Counted from the first letter of the stretch, positions 26,914 through 35,783 are shown. The stretch is 64,000 bases of DNA from Archangium gephyra (GCA_003243425.1 QFQP01000034.1:14822-78821), one strand, 5' to 3'. The notes: generated by a model not told the origin, from the sequence alone. Program-made: numbers and translations.

Positions 26914-27254
26914 GCGGGCCGCTTCGGCGACAGCGGGACTTCCTGTTCCGCCTATGCCTCGCGCTGGGGTGGCCCCACCCTGACTACCTCGGAGAGTACC
27001 TGTCGCTCGATCAGGTGCACGAGTGGATGGAGTTCTACGGCCGAGAGCCGTGGGGCTTCGAGGCCGACGACTACCATGCAGCGTTGCAGGCCTTCACGGT
27101 GGCTCGCAGCGCAGGAAGCAAGACCGCGCGCATCGAGGACTTCCGGCTCGCACCGAAGCTCGCGCAGGCGGCCAATGCCGGGAAGCCCGAAGACCCGGAA
27201 GTGCTGAAGCAACGCATCCGCACGGCGTTCGGTCTGCATCGCCCGAAGAAGTGA
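26563..27254 (+). CDS. tail assembly chaperone, -1 frameshift product (gpGT-like)
   Basis: Joined reading 26563-26910 then 26910-27254, about 230 residues. The slip site G GGA AAC is at 26904-26910, in the correct phase for a -1 shift and directly followed by the zero-frame TGA. In the -1 frame the protein continues as LSGPLRRQRDFLFRLCLALG, then WPHPDYLGEYLSLDQVHEWM: the Trp-Pro and Glu-Trp-Met pattern typical of the T domain. The T frame has no ribosome-binding start of its own near 26914 and only an in-frame GTG later, which supports translation by frameshift. Lambda uses GGGAAAG in the same place. Confidence 0.85.
26904..26910 (+). promoter_or_regulatory. GGGAAAC programmed -1 frameshift site
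   Basis: Classic X_XXY_YYZ heptamer in the correct phase at the last two sense codons of the gpG-like gene. Downstream GC-rich sequence could form a stimulatory structure (not modelled). Confidence 0.8.
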
Positions 27255-27263
27255 GAGGAACCC

Positions 27264-29975
27264 ATGGCGAAGTTGGAATCGCTCATCGTCGATTTGCAGG
27301 CGAACACGGCGAAGCTCGAAAAGGGCCTGAGCGCCGCGAATCAGAAGCTCGCGAACTTCGACAAGCAGATGAAGGCGCTCGTCGGCGTCTTCGCGCTCGA
27401 GAAGATTGGCGCTGCCGCCATCTCCGCCGCCGGCGCGCTGGCTCAGTTCGTCGGCGAAGGCATCAACGCACTCGACCAGATGGGCAAGCGCGCGGCGCTC
27501 TTCGGTGAGTCGTCGGAGGACTTCTCCAAGCTCGCGTGGGCATTCAAGCAGACCGGCGTCGAAGGCGAAGAGTTCGGCAAGTTCATGCAGGGCCTGGGGA
27601 AGAACCTCACGGCCGCGGCGTCGGGCTCGAAAGAGCAGTCAGCGCTGTTCACGGCGCTGGGCGTCTCCGCAACTGACGCCGCCGGCAACGTGCGCAGCAG
27701 CAGCGTGGTGATGGGCGAGCTCGCCGACAAGTTCGCGGCCATGGAAGACGGACCGGCGAAGGCGCAGCTCGCCATCGAACTCTTCGGCAAGGGCGGCGAG
27801 GCGATGCTGGAGACGCTCAACAAGGGAAGCGCCGGGCTTGTCGCCGCCGGCGCGGAAGCTGAGAAGTACGGCGCCGTGGTCAGCGGCAGCGCCGCTGAGG
27901 CAGCCGGCGGCTTCAACGACAGGCTCACGAAGCTGAGCAGCATCGCCGACGGCTTCGCGATGACGCTGGCAGCCGACGTGCTCCCGTCGCTCAACAAGCT
28001 GCTCGACTCGGTGATGCGCAACGAGGCGCTCACCACCGCCTTCACCAACACGTTGAAGGGGCTCGGTGAGGCGACGAAGTGGGCCGCCTACGTGGGCACG
28101 GTGCTGGTGGCCGTGTGGGACAAGGCGCTCGAGACCATCGGGCATCTCGCGTCAGCAGCGCTCGGAGTCGTCACCGGCCAATTCTCATTCGCCATCGACC
28201 AGGCGAAGGAAGCGGCGAAGAGCTGGAGCGCCGTCGAGTCCGCGGCGGCGAAGGCCGATAACGACTGGTTCGACGCACCCGCTCCGGAGGCCGCGGCTGG
28301 GCCGCAGCAGACGCGCAGCGCAGAGAAGGTGTTGCGCGCCGCGAAAGCCGGCGAGGCCGCGCTCGACGCACAGAAGAAGGCCACCGCCGAATCGAAGAAG
28401 GCGCTGGAGGACCTGACGAAGGTTGCCGAAGACTACGAACGGAAGATCACCACCTTCGGCAACTCGGATCCGACCGCCGACCTCGCCGAGCGCCTGAAGA
28501 CCGGTGACCTCGCGGAGAAGCTCGAGAAGGTCGGAGACCAGGCCGGTGCGATGCGTGACCGCATCCTCGAGGCGGCGCGCGCCCTAGCGAAACTGGAAGA
28601 CGCGAAGTTCGACAAGAAGCTCGCCGTCGACCTCGAATTCTCTCGCGCTGCCACGCGCTCGCAGTCGGCGCAGAGAGGTGCCGCGTTCGCCAAGGAGACC
28701 GACGCCGGCAAGTGGCAGCAGAGCACCGCCGGCTTCGCCAACTTCGACGCCGCGTTGAAGGCCTGGGAGGCGGCTACGAACGAAGCGGCCGAGGCGTCCG
28801 CGCGTATGGCGAAGGCCGCCCGCGACGGCAATCAAACCGCCGAGGTCGAATACCGACGAGCAGCGGTCGCGGCGCAGGAGGCGGCGTCGAAGGCCGAAAG
28901 CGCGATGGGCGGCTTCGAGCAGTTCCGCACCACCGAGAAGGCCATCGATGCTGCGTTCAAAGAAGCTGCCGGCGCGGAGTCGTGGGGCGAGTCGCTCAAG
29001 AAGTTGGACAAGAGCTTCGGCGAATTAGGGCGCACGACGACCTTCGGCGATGAGGTGAAGCTGTGGGCCGCGCGCATGGGACCGATGCTGGCGTCATCGG
29101 GCACGCAGCTGCTCGGCGCCGTCGGTGACCTGGTGAACTCGGTGGCAGACGGCGCGAAACAGGGCGGCGTGTGGGGCGCCATCATGGCGGCCTTCATGGA
29201 GATCGCGAAGAAGACCGAGAGCGCGATGAAGTTCCTCGGCATCGCCATGGAGTTCATCGAGCAGATCGCCGCGATGGTGGAGCCGCTCGTGAAGCCCATC
29301 TTCGACGCGCTCACCAACGTGCTGGGCGTCGTCGTTAAAATCGTCGAACCGGTGTTCGCGGCGCTTGTGCCGCTGTTCGAGAGCATCGGCTCACTGGTGA
29401 ACAGCCTCGCGCCGATCCTCTACTCGCTCGGCGACCTGTTCGCGGCGATCGCTCCCATTCTCGAATTCCTGGGGCGCATCATCGGCGTCATCTTCGACGC
29501 GCTCGCTCCAGTGTTCGAGCTCATCAGCGGCGTCATCAAGGTCATTGCGTCGGTGCTGCTCGGCATCATCATCGCGGCCAACGAGATCGCCGCGTTCTTC
29601 GGCGACACGAAGGCGCGGGCCGAGAGCGACCGGCTCAAGGGTGTGCTCGAGGCGATGTGGTCGCGCACCGCCGAGATGGACCGCGCGGCGATGGACGCGG
29701 CAGGCGCCAACCTCGAGAACGCCGCGGCGGCGAAGGAGAGCACCGAAGCGCTCAAGGAGTTCAGCAGCTCGCTCACCAACGCGCCGGCGGGATTCCGCTA
29801 CGCGGCGGCCGCCTTCGACGCCCAGGGCTTCGGCTCTGAATCGGTCTTCGGGAACGTCGACACCGAGCTCGACATCACGCTGAACATCGATGGCGAGACG
29901 CTCTACCGCCACCTGCAGCGCATCGCGCGGCGCGACAGCTTCCGCACCACCGGCTTCGCGGGGAACCTGCGATGA
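27264..29975 (+). CDS. tape measure protein
   Basis: 903 residues starting MAKLESLIVDLQANTAKLEKGLSAANQKL, the typical N-terminal coiled-coil of tape measures. The protein is Ala/Lys/Glu-rich helical throughout with several hydrophobic segments: near 50-70, and a cluster near 690-780 (FLGIAMEFIEQIAAMVEPLV, IFDALAPVFELISGVIKVIA). These fit membrane or channel insertion at infection. It sets tail length and may help DNA entry. It overlaps the next gene by 4 bases. Confidence 0.93.
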   Translation: MAKLESLIVDLQANTAKLEKGLSAANQKLANFDKQMKALVGVFALEKIGAAAISAAGALAQFVGEGINALDQMGKRAALFGESSEDFSKLAWAFKQTGVEGEEFGKFMQGLGKNLTAAASGSKEQSALFTALGVSATDAAGNVRSSSVVMGELADKFAAMEDGPAKAQLAIELFGKGGEAMLETLNKGSAGLVAAGAEAEKYGAVVSGSAAEAAGGFNDRLTKLSSIADGFAMTLAADVLPSLNKLLDSVMRNEALTTAFTNTLKGLGEATKWAAYVGTVLVAVWDKALETIGHLASAALGVVTGQFSFAIDQAKEAAKSWSAVESAAAKADNDWFDAPAPEAAAGPQQTRSAEKVLRAAKAGEAALDAQKKATAESKKALEDLTKVAEDYERKITTFGNSDPTADLAERLKTGDLAEKLEKVGDQAGAMRDRILEAARALAKLEDAKFDKKLAVDLEFSRAATRSQSAQRGAAFAKETDAGKWQQSTAGFANFDAALKAWEAATNEAAEASARMAKAARDGNQTAEVEYRRAAVAAQEAASKAESAMGGFEQFRTTEKAIDAAFKEAAGAESWGESLKKLDKSFGELGRTTTFGDEVKLWAARMGPMLASSGTQLLGAVGDLVNSVADGAKQGGVWGAIMAAFMEIAKKTESAMKFLGIAMEFIEQIAAMVEPLVKPIFDALTNVLGVVVKIVEPVFAALVPLFESIGSLVNSLAPILYSLGDLFAAIAPILEFLGRIIGVIFDALAPVFELISGVIKVIASVLLGIIIAANEIAAFFGDTKARAESDRLKGVLEAMWSRTAEMDRAAMDAAGANLENAAAAKESTEALKEFSSSLTNAPAGFRYAAAAFDAQGFGSESVFGNVDTELDITLNIDGETLYRHLQRIARRDSFRTTGFAGNLR

Positions 29976-30766
29976 GCGCGCTCAAGCTGTGCGGCATCGA
30001 GGTTGACGCGGTGGTCGCTGCGTCGGCCGACATGCAGCAGACGACGCGCGACGTCGGCGAGGAATCCCAGGCTTCCGACGGCTCGACGTACGTCACGCGT
30101 TCGGCGACGAAGATGGACTTCAGCTTCAAGACCGTGCCGCTGACGCTGGCCGCCGCGTTCGCCTGGTGGAGCCTGTTCCGTGGGGAGGGCGAGGCGTGGA
30201 GCTTCGACGCGACCCTCTACGGCAGCAAGGGCACGGGGCCGTCAGCGACTACGGGCACCGCGGCGCAGAGTGCCGGCAGCGCGAAGTATGGCGCCGGCAA
30301 GCTGTCGCTCAGCGCCTCGAGCTCCATCGCCTGGGCAGCCGCGACGCGCAGCATGTTCGGCCGCGTCGACCAGTGGACCGTCTCCTTCTGGCGCAACGCC
30401 GGCGCGTGGGTGCACTACGTCGTGAACAGCCTGGGCCAGAAGTGGGTGAACGGCGTGCGGAGCGACGGCACAGCGACGACGTTCCTCACCGTGACCGCCG
30501 GCGACGTGGCGCTGAGCAACTCGAGCGGCACGGTGACCTTCGACGACCTGGTCATCGTGCCCTACGTGATGCCGCTCGACTGGCCCTCGCAGGTCTACGC
30601 GGCCAACGCGGCGTTCGGCCCCCTGCCCGTACTCACGCTCACCGGTGATTTCGTCACCGAGCAGACGTCGCGCGCCGTCATCGGAAAAGCGACCGAAGGC
30701 GCCTACCAGAAGGTGGGCGGCGGCACCGTGCTCGTGTCCCTCGAGGTGGAGCTACACGCGCGATGA
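29972..30766 (+). CDS. distal tail / tail-tip associated protein
   Basis: 264 residues. Beta-rich, with a region like a laminin-G/concanavalin fold (GTAAQSAGSAKYGAGKLSLSASSSIAWAA, WTVSFWRNAGAWVHYVVNSLGQKWVNGV). Position between tape measure and hub matches the distal tail protein slot of siphoviruses. The lectin-like segment may aid surface adhesion. Family not certain. Confidence 0.65.
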   Translation: MSALKLCGIEVDAVVAASADMQQTTRDVGEESQASDGSTYVTRSATKMDFSFKTVPLTLAAAFAWWSLFRGEGEAWSFDATLYGSKGTGPSATTGTAAQSAGSAKYGAGKLSLSASSSIAWAAATRSMFGRVDQWTVSFWRNAGAWVHYVVNSLGQKWVNGVRSDGTATTFLTVTAGDVALSNSSGTVTFDDLVIVPYVMPLDWPSQVYAANAAFGPLPVLTLTGDFVTEQTSRAVIGKATEGAYQKVGGGTVLVSLEVELHAR

Positions 30767-33720
30767 GAACCATCAGCGCAACGGCGGCCGCCGCGCGCGC
30801 GGCTGGTGTGCAAGCCGACTTCGTTCGCGTTCTCGTGAAGGACGCCGGCGGCACCTGGCGAGACCTCACGACGTACGCCGGCGCGAACGCGGTGAAGACC
30901 GTGGCCTGGGCAGAGAGCGTGTCGGAGCCGCACCGCACGGCCGACGTCACGCTGGTGCGTGAGTTCTTCAAGCTCTCGTTCTCGCCGTGGATCTCCGCGA
31001 GCGCCATCAACAAGGGCTTCGTGCACACCGCGTCGTCAGACGCGCTCCTGCAGCTCAACCGCGAGTTCCGCATCGAGGCGGCCGTCGTGCCCGTCGGCCG
31101 CGAGCCTGGCGCGGGTGACTGGCTCGAGGTCTTCCGCGGGCGCATCGACACCATCGACCCGGCGGGAGACGCGTTGAAGTTCGGTGGGCGCGACCTCGCC
31201 GGCAGGCTGGCCGACCAGCAAATCAAGAAGGAGCTCGTCTACTCGCTGGCGGTGCACAGCGGCACGACGCCGGCGCTGCGTCCATGGGAAGCCGGCATGA
31301 CGGTGGTCGTCGGGGAATACGTCTTGCCCGCCTCGCGTGGCGACGATGACCCCGGCCAGGGGAAGTTCTACCGATGCACCACTGCCGGCACGACGGCCAA
31401 CGCTGAACCCACGTGGCCAACGAGCGGCACCGTCGCCGACGGCACGGCGGTCTGGACGTACATCGGCGCGACGCAGGCGCTTGGTCGGCCCGTCGAGCAG
31501 GTCATTCAGACCATCCTCGATACGTCGCGCGCCGCGGGCGACGCAGCTGTCACCCTGTACACGCCGGCGTCACCTGGCTGGGCGGTGAAGGAGTTTCTCC
31601 AGGGGCGCGACAAGACGCTCAACGCGGTGCGCGCGCTGGCGCAGCAAATCGGCTGGGACGTGCGCATGCGGTGGGACCCAGGCACATCGGCGTTCCGGCT
31701 CACGCTCTACGAGCCGGAGCGCACGAAGACGCTCGCCGACGCAGCCTTCACCGCACCGCAGTACAAGATGGCGTCGAAGTTCGAGACGACGCTCGAGAAC
31801 ATCCGCAACGCGTGGACCATCAAGTTCAGCGACGCGTCTGACCTCTGGCCCGACGGCAGCCCGAAGCGGAAGGAAGTCACCGTCACGAACCCGACGAGCA
31901 TCGCGAAGTACGGCGAGCTCTGGGCGGAGATTGCCGAGGGCAGCGCCAGCAACATCGACAGCGTGACCGAGGCCACCAAGATGGTGAACGCCGCGCTGTC
32001 TGACTGCAGCGAGCCCACCGCCGACTTCAGCGTCGAGCTCACCGGTGGGTTCCCCTGGACCGAGACGGGCGACCTCTACTCGTTCGACGCGGACGGACGG
32101 GTGTTCGACAGCACGCAGAAGATGGCGGTCACGAAGTTCGCGCAGAACTTCGAAGCCGGCACCGCGAAGCTGCGCACCACGCTCGACCTCCGCGGCAAGC
32201 CGTCGCTGGGCGCGCTGGTGTGGATCGCCGTGCTCATCGACAACCCCATCTACACGGCCATCGGTGGCGCATCGGGGAACGGGAACCAGCGCGTTCCGCC
32301 GATGAGTCACTACCCGGGCACGAAGACCGTGCGGCCGGTGCCCGTCAGCGTTCCTGGTGGCATCGAGATTCGCCTCGAGGATTCCACCGTCGACCGAGCG
32401 CGGCAGCTGATGGAGTACGAGGTGCACGTCTCCGACAGCGGAAGCCTCACCTTCCCGCCGACGAGCAGCACGCTGCAGGCTGTGACGAAGGGTGACCGTG
32501 TGACGGTCGCAGGTCGCGGTGGCGGGTTGCCGCTCGTCGCCCGCGTGGTGCCGCGCAGCGTGCGCAACGGCCGCGTGGTGCGCGGGCAGCCGTCGAAGGG
32601 CGTCTCGGCGAACACCGGGCGAGTGACGGCGGATCTGCTCGATTCGTTGGCGGTGCTCGGCGGTCCCCTCAACAGCGGATTCGAGGACTACCCGACGACC
32701 GCGCGCCCACCGTCGCACTGGAGCTCGAGCGAATGGGGCAGCGCAGACATCACCGTCGACAGCGACACCACCGTCGGCCGGTACGTGAAGTTCATCGGCA
32801 AGGCCGGCATGACGAGCGACGTGTTCGGCATCGGCGACGCGCCGCTTGCTGCGCTCGTCGGGTGGCTGCGTTGCACGGAGCCCGGCGACAACCTCGAGCT
32901 CCGGGTGCTCTGGTACAGCGACGCCGGCACGACGCTGCTGAGCACGACGACGCTGGTGGTGACGCCGACGTTCGCGACCATCAACACCTGGTCCCGCTAC
33001 TCGACGGTCCTCACGCCACCCGCCGGCGCGAACTTCGCGCGCGTGGCGGCGGTTCGAGACACCATCGTGTCGTCCGCGTGGTGGGGCATCGGCAGCCTCG
33101 AGCTCCAAGCCTTTTCGCGCGCGACGCTCACCGTGCTGCAGACCGGGTTCCCCTCGCCGATGCGCATCGCGGGCGCGAACCAGTGGGACCTGGTGAACAC
33201 CGATGGCGACTGGAGCCTGGGCAACTCGTCGCACCGCATCGTCATCGGAAACGCGCTCGGTGGTGGCGGTGCTGGTGCGGCCGGCATCGCCGTGAAGTCG
33301 TCGACGGGGTTGAATCAGCTGACGCTCGGCGCTGGTCTCACGTCGACGCAGCAGCAGGCCATCACCATCGTGTCAGGCATCACGGCGATTGCGCAGTCAC
33401 CATGGGTGGCGCCGACGTTTCAGAACAGCTTCAGCAACTACTCGGGAACGCACCAGCCCTGCGGGTACTACAAGGATTCGTGCGGCACCGTGCACCTGCG
33501 CGGGCTGATTCAGCGGCCCGCCGGCGCGCTGACGCTCGCCGCCATCTTCACGCTGCCCAGCGGCTTTCGTTCGCAGAAGGAGACGCTCTTCACGGTCTTC
33601 GCGAGCGGCGGCTACTGCTACATCCGAGTGAACGCGAACGGCACCGTCGACTGTTCCGGCGGCGTCGCCGGCTGGAACACGTACTTCTCACTCGACGTCA
33701 TCAAGTTCGACACCAGGTGA
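30763..33720 (+). CDS. tail hub / receptor-binding tail protein
   Basis: 985 residues. The N-terminal half (about 1-560) reads as a phage tail hub (VRVLVKDAGGTWRDLTTYAG, DWLEVFRGRIDTIDPAGDALKFGGRDLAGRLADQQIKKELVY). Inserted at about 176-234 is a compact module with YRCTTAGTTANAEPTWPTSG and ADGTAVWTYIG, resembling small carbohydrate-binding inserts of phage tail proteins. The C-terminal 350 residues are Ser/Thr/Gly-rich beta structure (QNSFSNYSGTHQPCGYYKDS, HLRGLIQRP), likely the host-binding end. Full operon coupling with the gene before it. Confidence 0.75.
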   Translation: MRTISATAAAARAAGVQADFVRVLVKDAGGTWRDLTTYAGANAVKTVAWAESVSEPHRTADVTLVREFFKLSFSPWISASAINKGFVHTASSDALLQLNREFRIEAAVVPVGREPGAGDWLEVFRGRIDTIDPAGDALKFGGRDLAGRLADQQIKKELVYSLAVHSGTTPALRPWEAGMTVVVGEYVLPASRGDDDPGQGKFYRCTTAGTTANAEPTWPTSGTVADGTAVWTYIGATQALGRPVEQVIQTILDTSRAAGDAAVTLYTPASPGWAVKEFLQGRDKTLNAVRALAQQIGWDVRMRWDPGTSAFRLTLYEPERTKTLADAAFTAPQYKMASKFETTLENIRNAWTIKFSDASDLWPDGSPKRKEVTVTNPTSIAKYGELWAEIAEGSASNIDSVTEATKMVNAALSDCSEPTADFSVELTGGFPWTETGDLYSFDADGRVFDSTQKMAVTKFAQNFEAGTAKLRTTLDLRGKPSLGALVWIAVLIDNPIYTAIGGASGNGNQRVPPMSHYPGTKTVRPVPVSVPGGIEIRLEDSTVDRARQLMEYEVHVSDSGSLTFPPTSSTLQAVTKGDRVTVAGRGGGLPLVARVVPRSVRNGRVVRGQPSKGVSANTGRVTADLLDSLAVLGGPLNSGFEDYPTTARPPSHWSSSEWGSADITVDSDTTVGRYVKFIGKAGMTSDVFGIGDAPLAALVGWLRCTEPGDNLELRVLWYSDAGTTLLSTTTLVVTPTFATINTWSRYSTVLTPPAGANFARVAAVRDTIVSSAWWGIGSLELQAFSRATLTVLQTGFPSPMRIAGANQWDLVNTDGDWSLGNSSHRIVIGNALGGGGAGAAGIAVKSSTGLNQLTLGAGLTSTQQQAITIVSGITAIAQSPWVAPTFQNSFSNYSGTHQPCGYYKDSCGTVHLRGLIQRPAGALTLAAIFTLPSGFRSQKETLFTVFASGGYCYIRVNANGTVDCSGGVAGWNTYFSLDVIKFDTR

Positions 33721-33732
33721 AGGGAGCTCCGC

Positions 33733-34008
33733 ATGCCGCTGTCTGAAGAGAGCGTGATCGACCACATTCGCGTGCAGCCCGAAGGCGAGCTGCTCGTGTT
33801 CAGCTACTCGCGCATCGTGCGCGATGGCGTCGAAGTCGCGCGCGGCCCCGTGGAAGGCCGAGTGATTCTCCCCGGCGACGACTTCGAAGCGGAACCCAAC
33901 GAACGCGTGCGCGACATCGCGCGCGTCGTGCACACGCCTGCCGTCGTCGCGGCGTACCAGGCGGCGACGGAGAACACGCCGCCGCCGTTGCCGACGAGCG
34001 AGGGCTGA
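33733..34008 (+). CDS. small phage protein after the tail hub
   Basis: 91 residues with a GGGAG ribosome-binding site before ATG 33733. Acidic beta-type sequence (EGELLVFSYSRIVRDGVEVARGPVEG) with no recognisable domain. By position it could be a tail-fibre accessory or chaperone. It ends 3 bases before the second conserved inverted repeat. Confidence 0.6.
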   Translation: MPLSEESVIDHIRVQPEGELLVFSYSRIVRDGVEVARGPVEGRVILPGDDFEAEPNERVRDIARVVHTPAVVAAYQAATENTPPPLPTSEG

Positions 34009-34011
34009 CCC

Positions 34012-34038
34012 GCTGGTAACGGGACGGGTGTTACCAGC
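34012..34038. promoter_or_regulatory. inverted repeat upstream of the lysis genes (copy 2)
   Basis: GCTGGTAAC (34012-34020) and GTTACCAGC (34030-34038), spacer of 9. It shares TGGTAAC-GG(G)ACG(G/A)GT-GTTACCAGC with the copy at 19997-20018. The common core ends 22 bases before the holin-like gene's GTG. Confidence 0.6.
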
Positions 34039-34058
34039 GCGGGCATACCGTCTTCGTT

Positions 34059-34397
34059 GTGAACTTCGGCGCTCTCATCCGGTGGGGCCTGGTCGCCTTC
34101 GCGGTGCTCGTCGCCCTGCCCGCTCTCGCTCAGGCCGCGCTGCCGGTCGACCCTCACAAGCTCGTCGACGACATGAACACGAAGGCGCTGGCCACGGTGG
34201 TGGTCGTGCTGCTCTTCGTCGTGTGGCGGCTCTACCGAGACCTGCACGTTGAGCGAAACGCGCGCGTCAGCGACCTGAAGGAGTTCCACGCCGTCGTGCT
34301 GCAGACGAACACGGCGGCGGTGACGTTGGGGCTGAAGATGGCCGATGGCCTCGACGCTCTCGACAAGGCGGCCGACAGACTCGCGAGGCAATCATGA
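34059..34397 (+). CDS. holin-like membrane protein
   Basis: 112 residues, GTG start. Two hydrophobic segments, at about 5-26 (ALIRWGLVAFAVLVALPALAQA) and 43-56 (ALATVVVVLLFVVWRL), then a charged helical tail. The first segment could also be read as a cleavable signal. Position immediately before the endolysin supports a holin that permeabilises the inner membrane. Topology is predicted only by eye. Confidence 0.7.
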   Translation: MNFGALIRWGLVAFAVLVALPALAQAALPVDPHKLVDDMNTKALATVVVVLLFVVWRLYRDLHVERNARVSDLKEFHAVVLQTNTAAVTLGLKMADGLDALDKAADRLARQS

Positions 34398-34576
34398 TGA
34401 CCCGCAAGGAAGTGGCGACGCTCAAGCAGCAGAGCGAGGCCGCGTTGAAGTCCGTGCGCGACACGCTCGAGCGCATCGTCGAAGAGACCGACCGCCGCCT
34501 GGCGAAGCTGCAGGAGCGCCTCGAGCACTCGCCTCCGCGTCGCCGGAGTCACCCTTCACTTCCGGTGGTGCGCTGA
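34394..34576 (+). CDS. small coiled-coil protein in the lysis cassette
   Basis: 60 residues, overlapping the holin-like and endolysin genes. Charged amphipathic helix (LKQQSEAALKSVRDTLERIVEETDRRLAKLQERLEH) with a basic tail. It may modulate the holin (antiholin) or chaperone lysis proteins; this is inferred from position only. Confidence 0.55.
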   Translation: MMTRKEVATLKQQSEAALKSVRDTLERIVEETDRRLAKLQERLEHSPPRRRSHPSLPVVR

Positions 34577-35043
34577 TGCCTGCTGTTCTTCATCTCGAGC
34601 GAGCTCGAGGCGTTCATCCAGACCTGCGTGCGTTGCTCGACGAGTGGGCGAAGCACGGCTCTCACGACATCGTGGTCGCTCCGAATGGTGGCGTGCGCAC
34701 CGACGAGAAGCTGCAGGCGCAGCTCGCGGCTGGGGGCTCGAGCAAGGCGACGACGCTGCGCAGCACACCGCACGGCCGTGCCGCGGCACTCGATGTGTGG
34801 CCCGTCAGTTTTCTGCCGTACGTGCCCGCGGCGAACGGCGGCACTGGCAAGCGGTGGGTCTCCTGGGAGAACCTGCCGGAGCTCGTGCGTCGCGAGTTCC
34901 ACGTCTTCGGTCTCTTCGCCGAGACCCAGGGCTTCGAGTGGGGAGGCCGCTGGCGTGACGAAGTGTTCAAAACCGGTGACCAGCCGCACGTGCAAATGAA
35001 GGGCTGGAAGACGATGCCCTTCCCGCCGCCGGTGTTTCTGTGA
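34576..35043 (+). CDS. endolysin, M15-type peptidase
   Basis: 155 residues from ATG 34576 (overlap with the previous stop). The M15/VanY zinc pattern is visible: HGRAAALDVWP with H66 and D73, and H138 in DQPHVQM, with the usual WGGRW stretch before it (GFEWGGRWRDEVF). M15 phage lysins cut peptide cross-links (L-Ala-D-Glu or D-Ala-D-X) in the cell wall. No signal peptide, so it depends on the holin. Confidence 0.88.
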   Translation: MPAVLHLERARGVHPDLRALLDEWAKHGSHDIVVAPNGGVRTDEKLQAQLAAGGSSKATTLRSTPHGRAAALDVWPVSFLPYVPAANGGTGKRWVSWENLPELVRREFHVFGLFAETQGFEWGGRWRDEVFKTGDQPHVQMKGWKTMPFPPPVFL

Positions 35044-35141
35044 CCGACCTCTTCGTGCTGCGTGACTTCATCGTGCGAAGCGCCGCAGTCGTCGGGGTGC
35101 TCGCATTGCTCGGGTCGTTCGCCGCGGGCTGCTGGTCGTGA
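35040..35141 (+). CDS. 33-residue lipoprotein-like peptide (possible o-spanin)
   Basis: GTG 35040 overlaps the endolysin stop, and the TGA overlaps the next gene's GTG, giving tight coupling on both sides. The peptide has a charged N-terminus, one hydrophobic segment (SAAVVGVLALLGSFAAGC) and a lipobox-like FAAGC at the very end, followed by only WS. Outer-membrane spanin (Rz1-like) lipoproteins are tiny and lie here, but they are normally Pro-rich and longer after the Cys. Coding is supported by the couplings and codon use. Confidence 0.5.
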   Translation: MTDLFVLRDFIVRSAAVVGVLALLGSFAAGCWS

Positions 35142-35659
35142 AGCTCACCGACACCGCCTCGAGGTGGTTGGTGTGGCCGCTGCTCGCCGTCGCCCTCGTC
35201 GCCGCGGCGGCTGCAGCGCGATGGCTCGACCCGCCGGTGATCACCGAGACGACGGTCGACGTGAAGGTCGTGCGCCGCGAGGTCGTGAAGTGGAAGAAGG
35301 CGCGCATCGTCGACACGTACACGAAGAAGACGCCTGTGCTTCTGTCGGCGCCCGACGGTGGCGCGGTGCTCGCGACGATCGAAGAGCACTCGACGCGCGA
35401 CCGCAGCACAGCGGAAGGTTCATCAACCGCGGTGTCGACAGAAGCCTCCAGTGCGACGAGTAGCACCAAGCTCGAGCTGGCGCGCTATCGCATCGGCGCG
35501 CAGGTAGGAGCGTCGTGGCGTGAACCAGCCGTGCCGATCGCTGGTCCGTTGGTTCTGGGGGTCACCGTCGACGTGCGTCTCGGCGACCTTCCCGTGTGGC
35601 TGGGTGCATGGGGCGGTACCTACGGAGCTGCTGGCGGAGCGATCACCGGCGAGTTCTGA
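35138..35659 (+). CDS. single-pass membrane protein at the end of the lysis cassette
   Basis: 173 residues. One N-terminal transmembrane segment (WLVWPLLAVALVAAAAAARWL), a charged stretch (VKVVRREVVKWKKARIV), a Ser/Thr-rich linker and a Gly/Val/Ala-rich C-terminal region. It might be an inner-membrane spanin-like protein paired with the preceding small lipoprotein, although the expected long periplasmic coiled coil is not obvious. The family is not recognised. Confidence 0.55.
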   Translation: MKLTDTASRWLVWPLLAVALVAAAAAARWLDPPVITETTVDVKVVRREVVKWKKARIVDTYTKKTPVLLSAPDGGAVLATIEEHSTRDRSTAEGSSTAVSTEASSATSSTKLELARYRIGAQVGASWREPAVPIAGPLVLGVTVDVRLGDLPVWLGAWGGTYGAAGGAITGEF

Positions 35660-35783
35660 CCTGGTGTCAGCGCTGATCAGGGATCATCTGATTGCAGCCT
35701 TCGACGCCGAAAGTGATGGTGTTCCGCAGAGCAATCGCGTGCAACTTGTTGATCTGCAGGGCGCGTGACGCCATCGTGTTCTG

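Noticed and set aside
35520..35768. 82-codon frame between the lysis cassette and the nuclease gene
   Set aside because: Its first half is a shadow of the membrane protein gene; the last 35 codons look protein-like but have no start.
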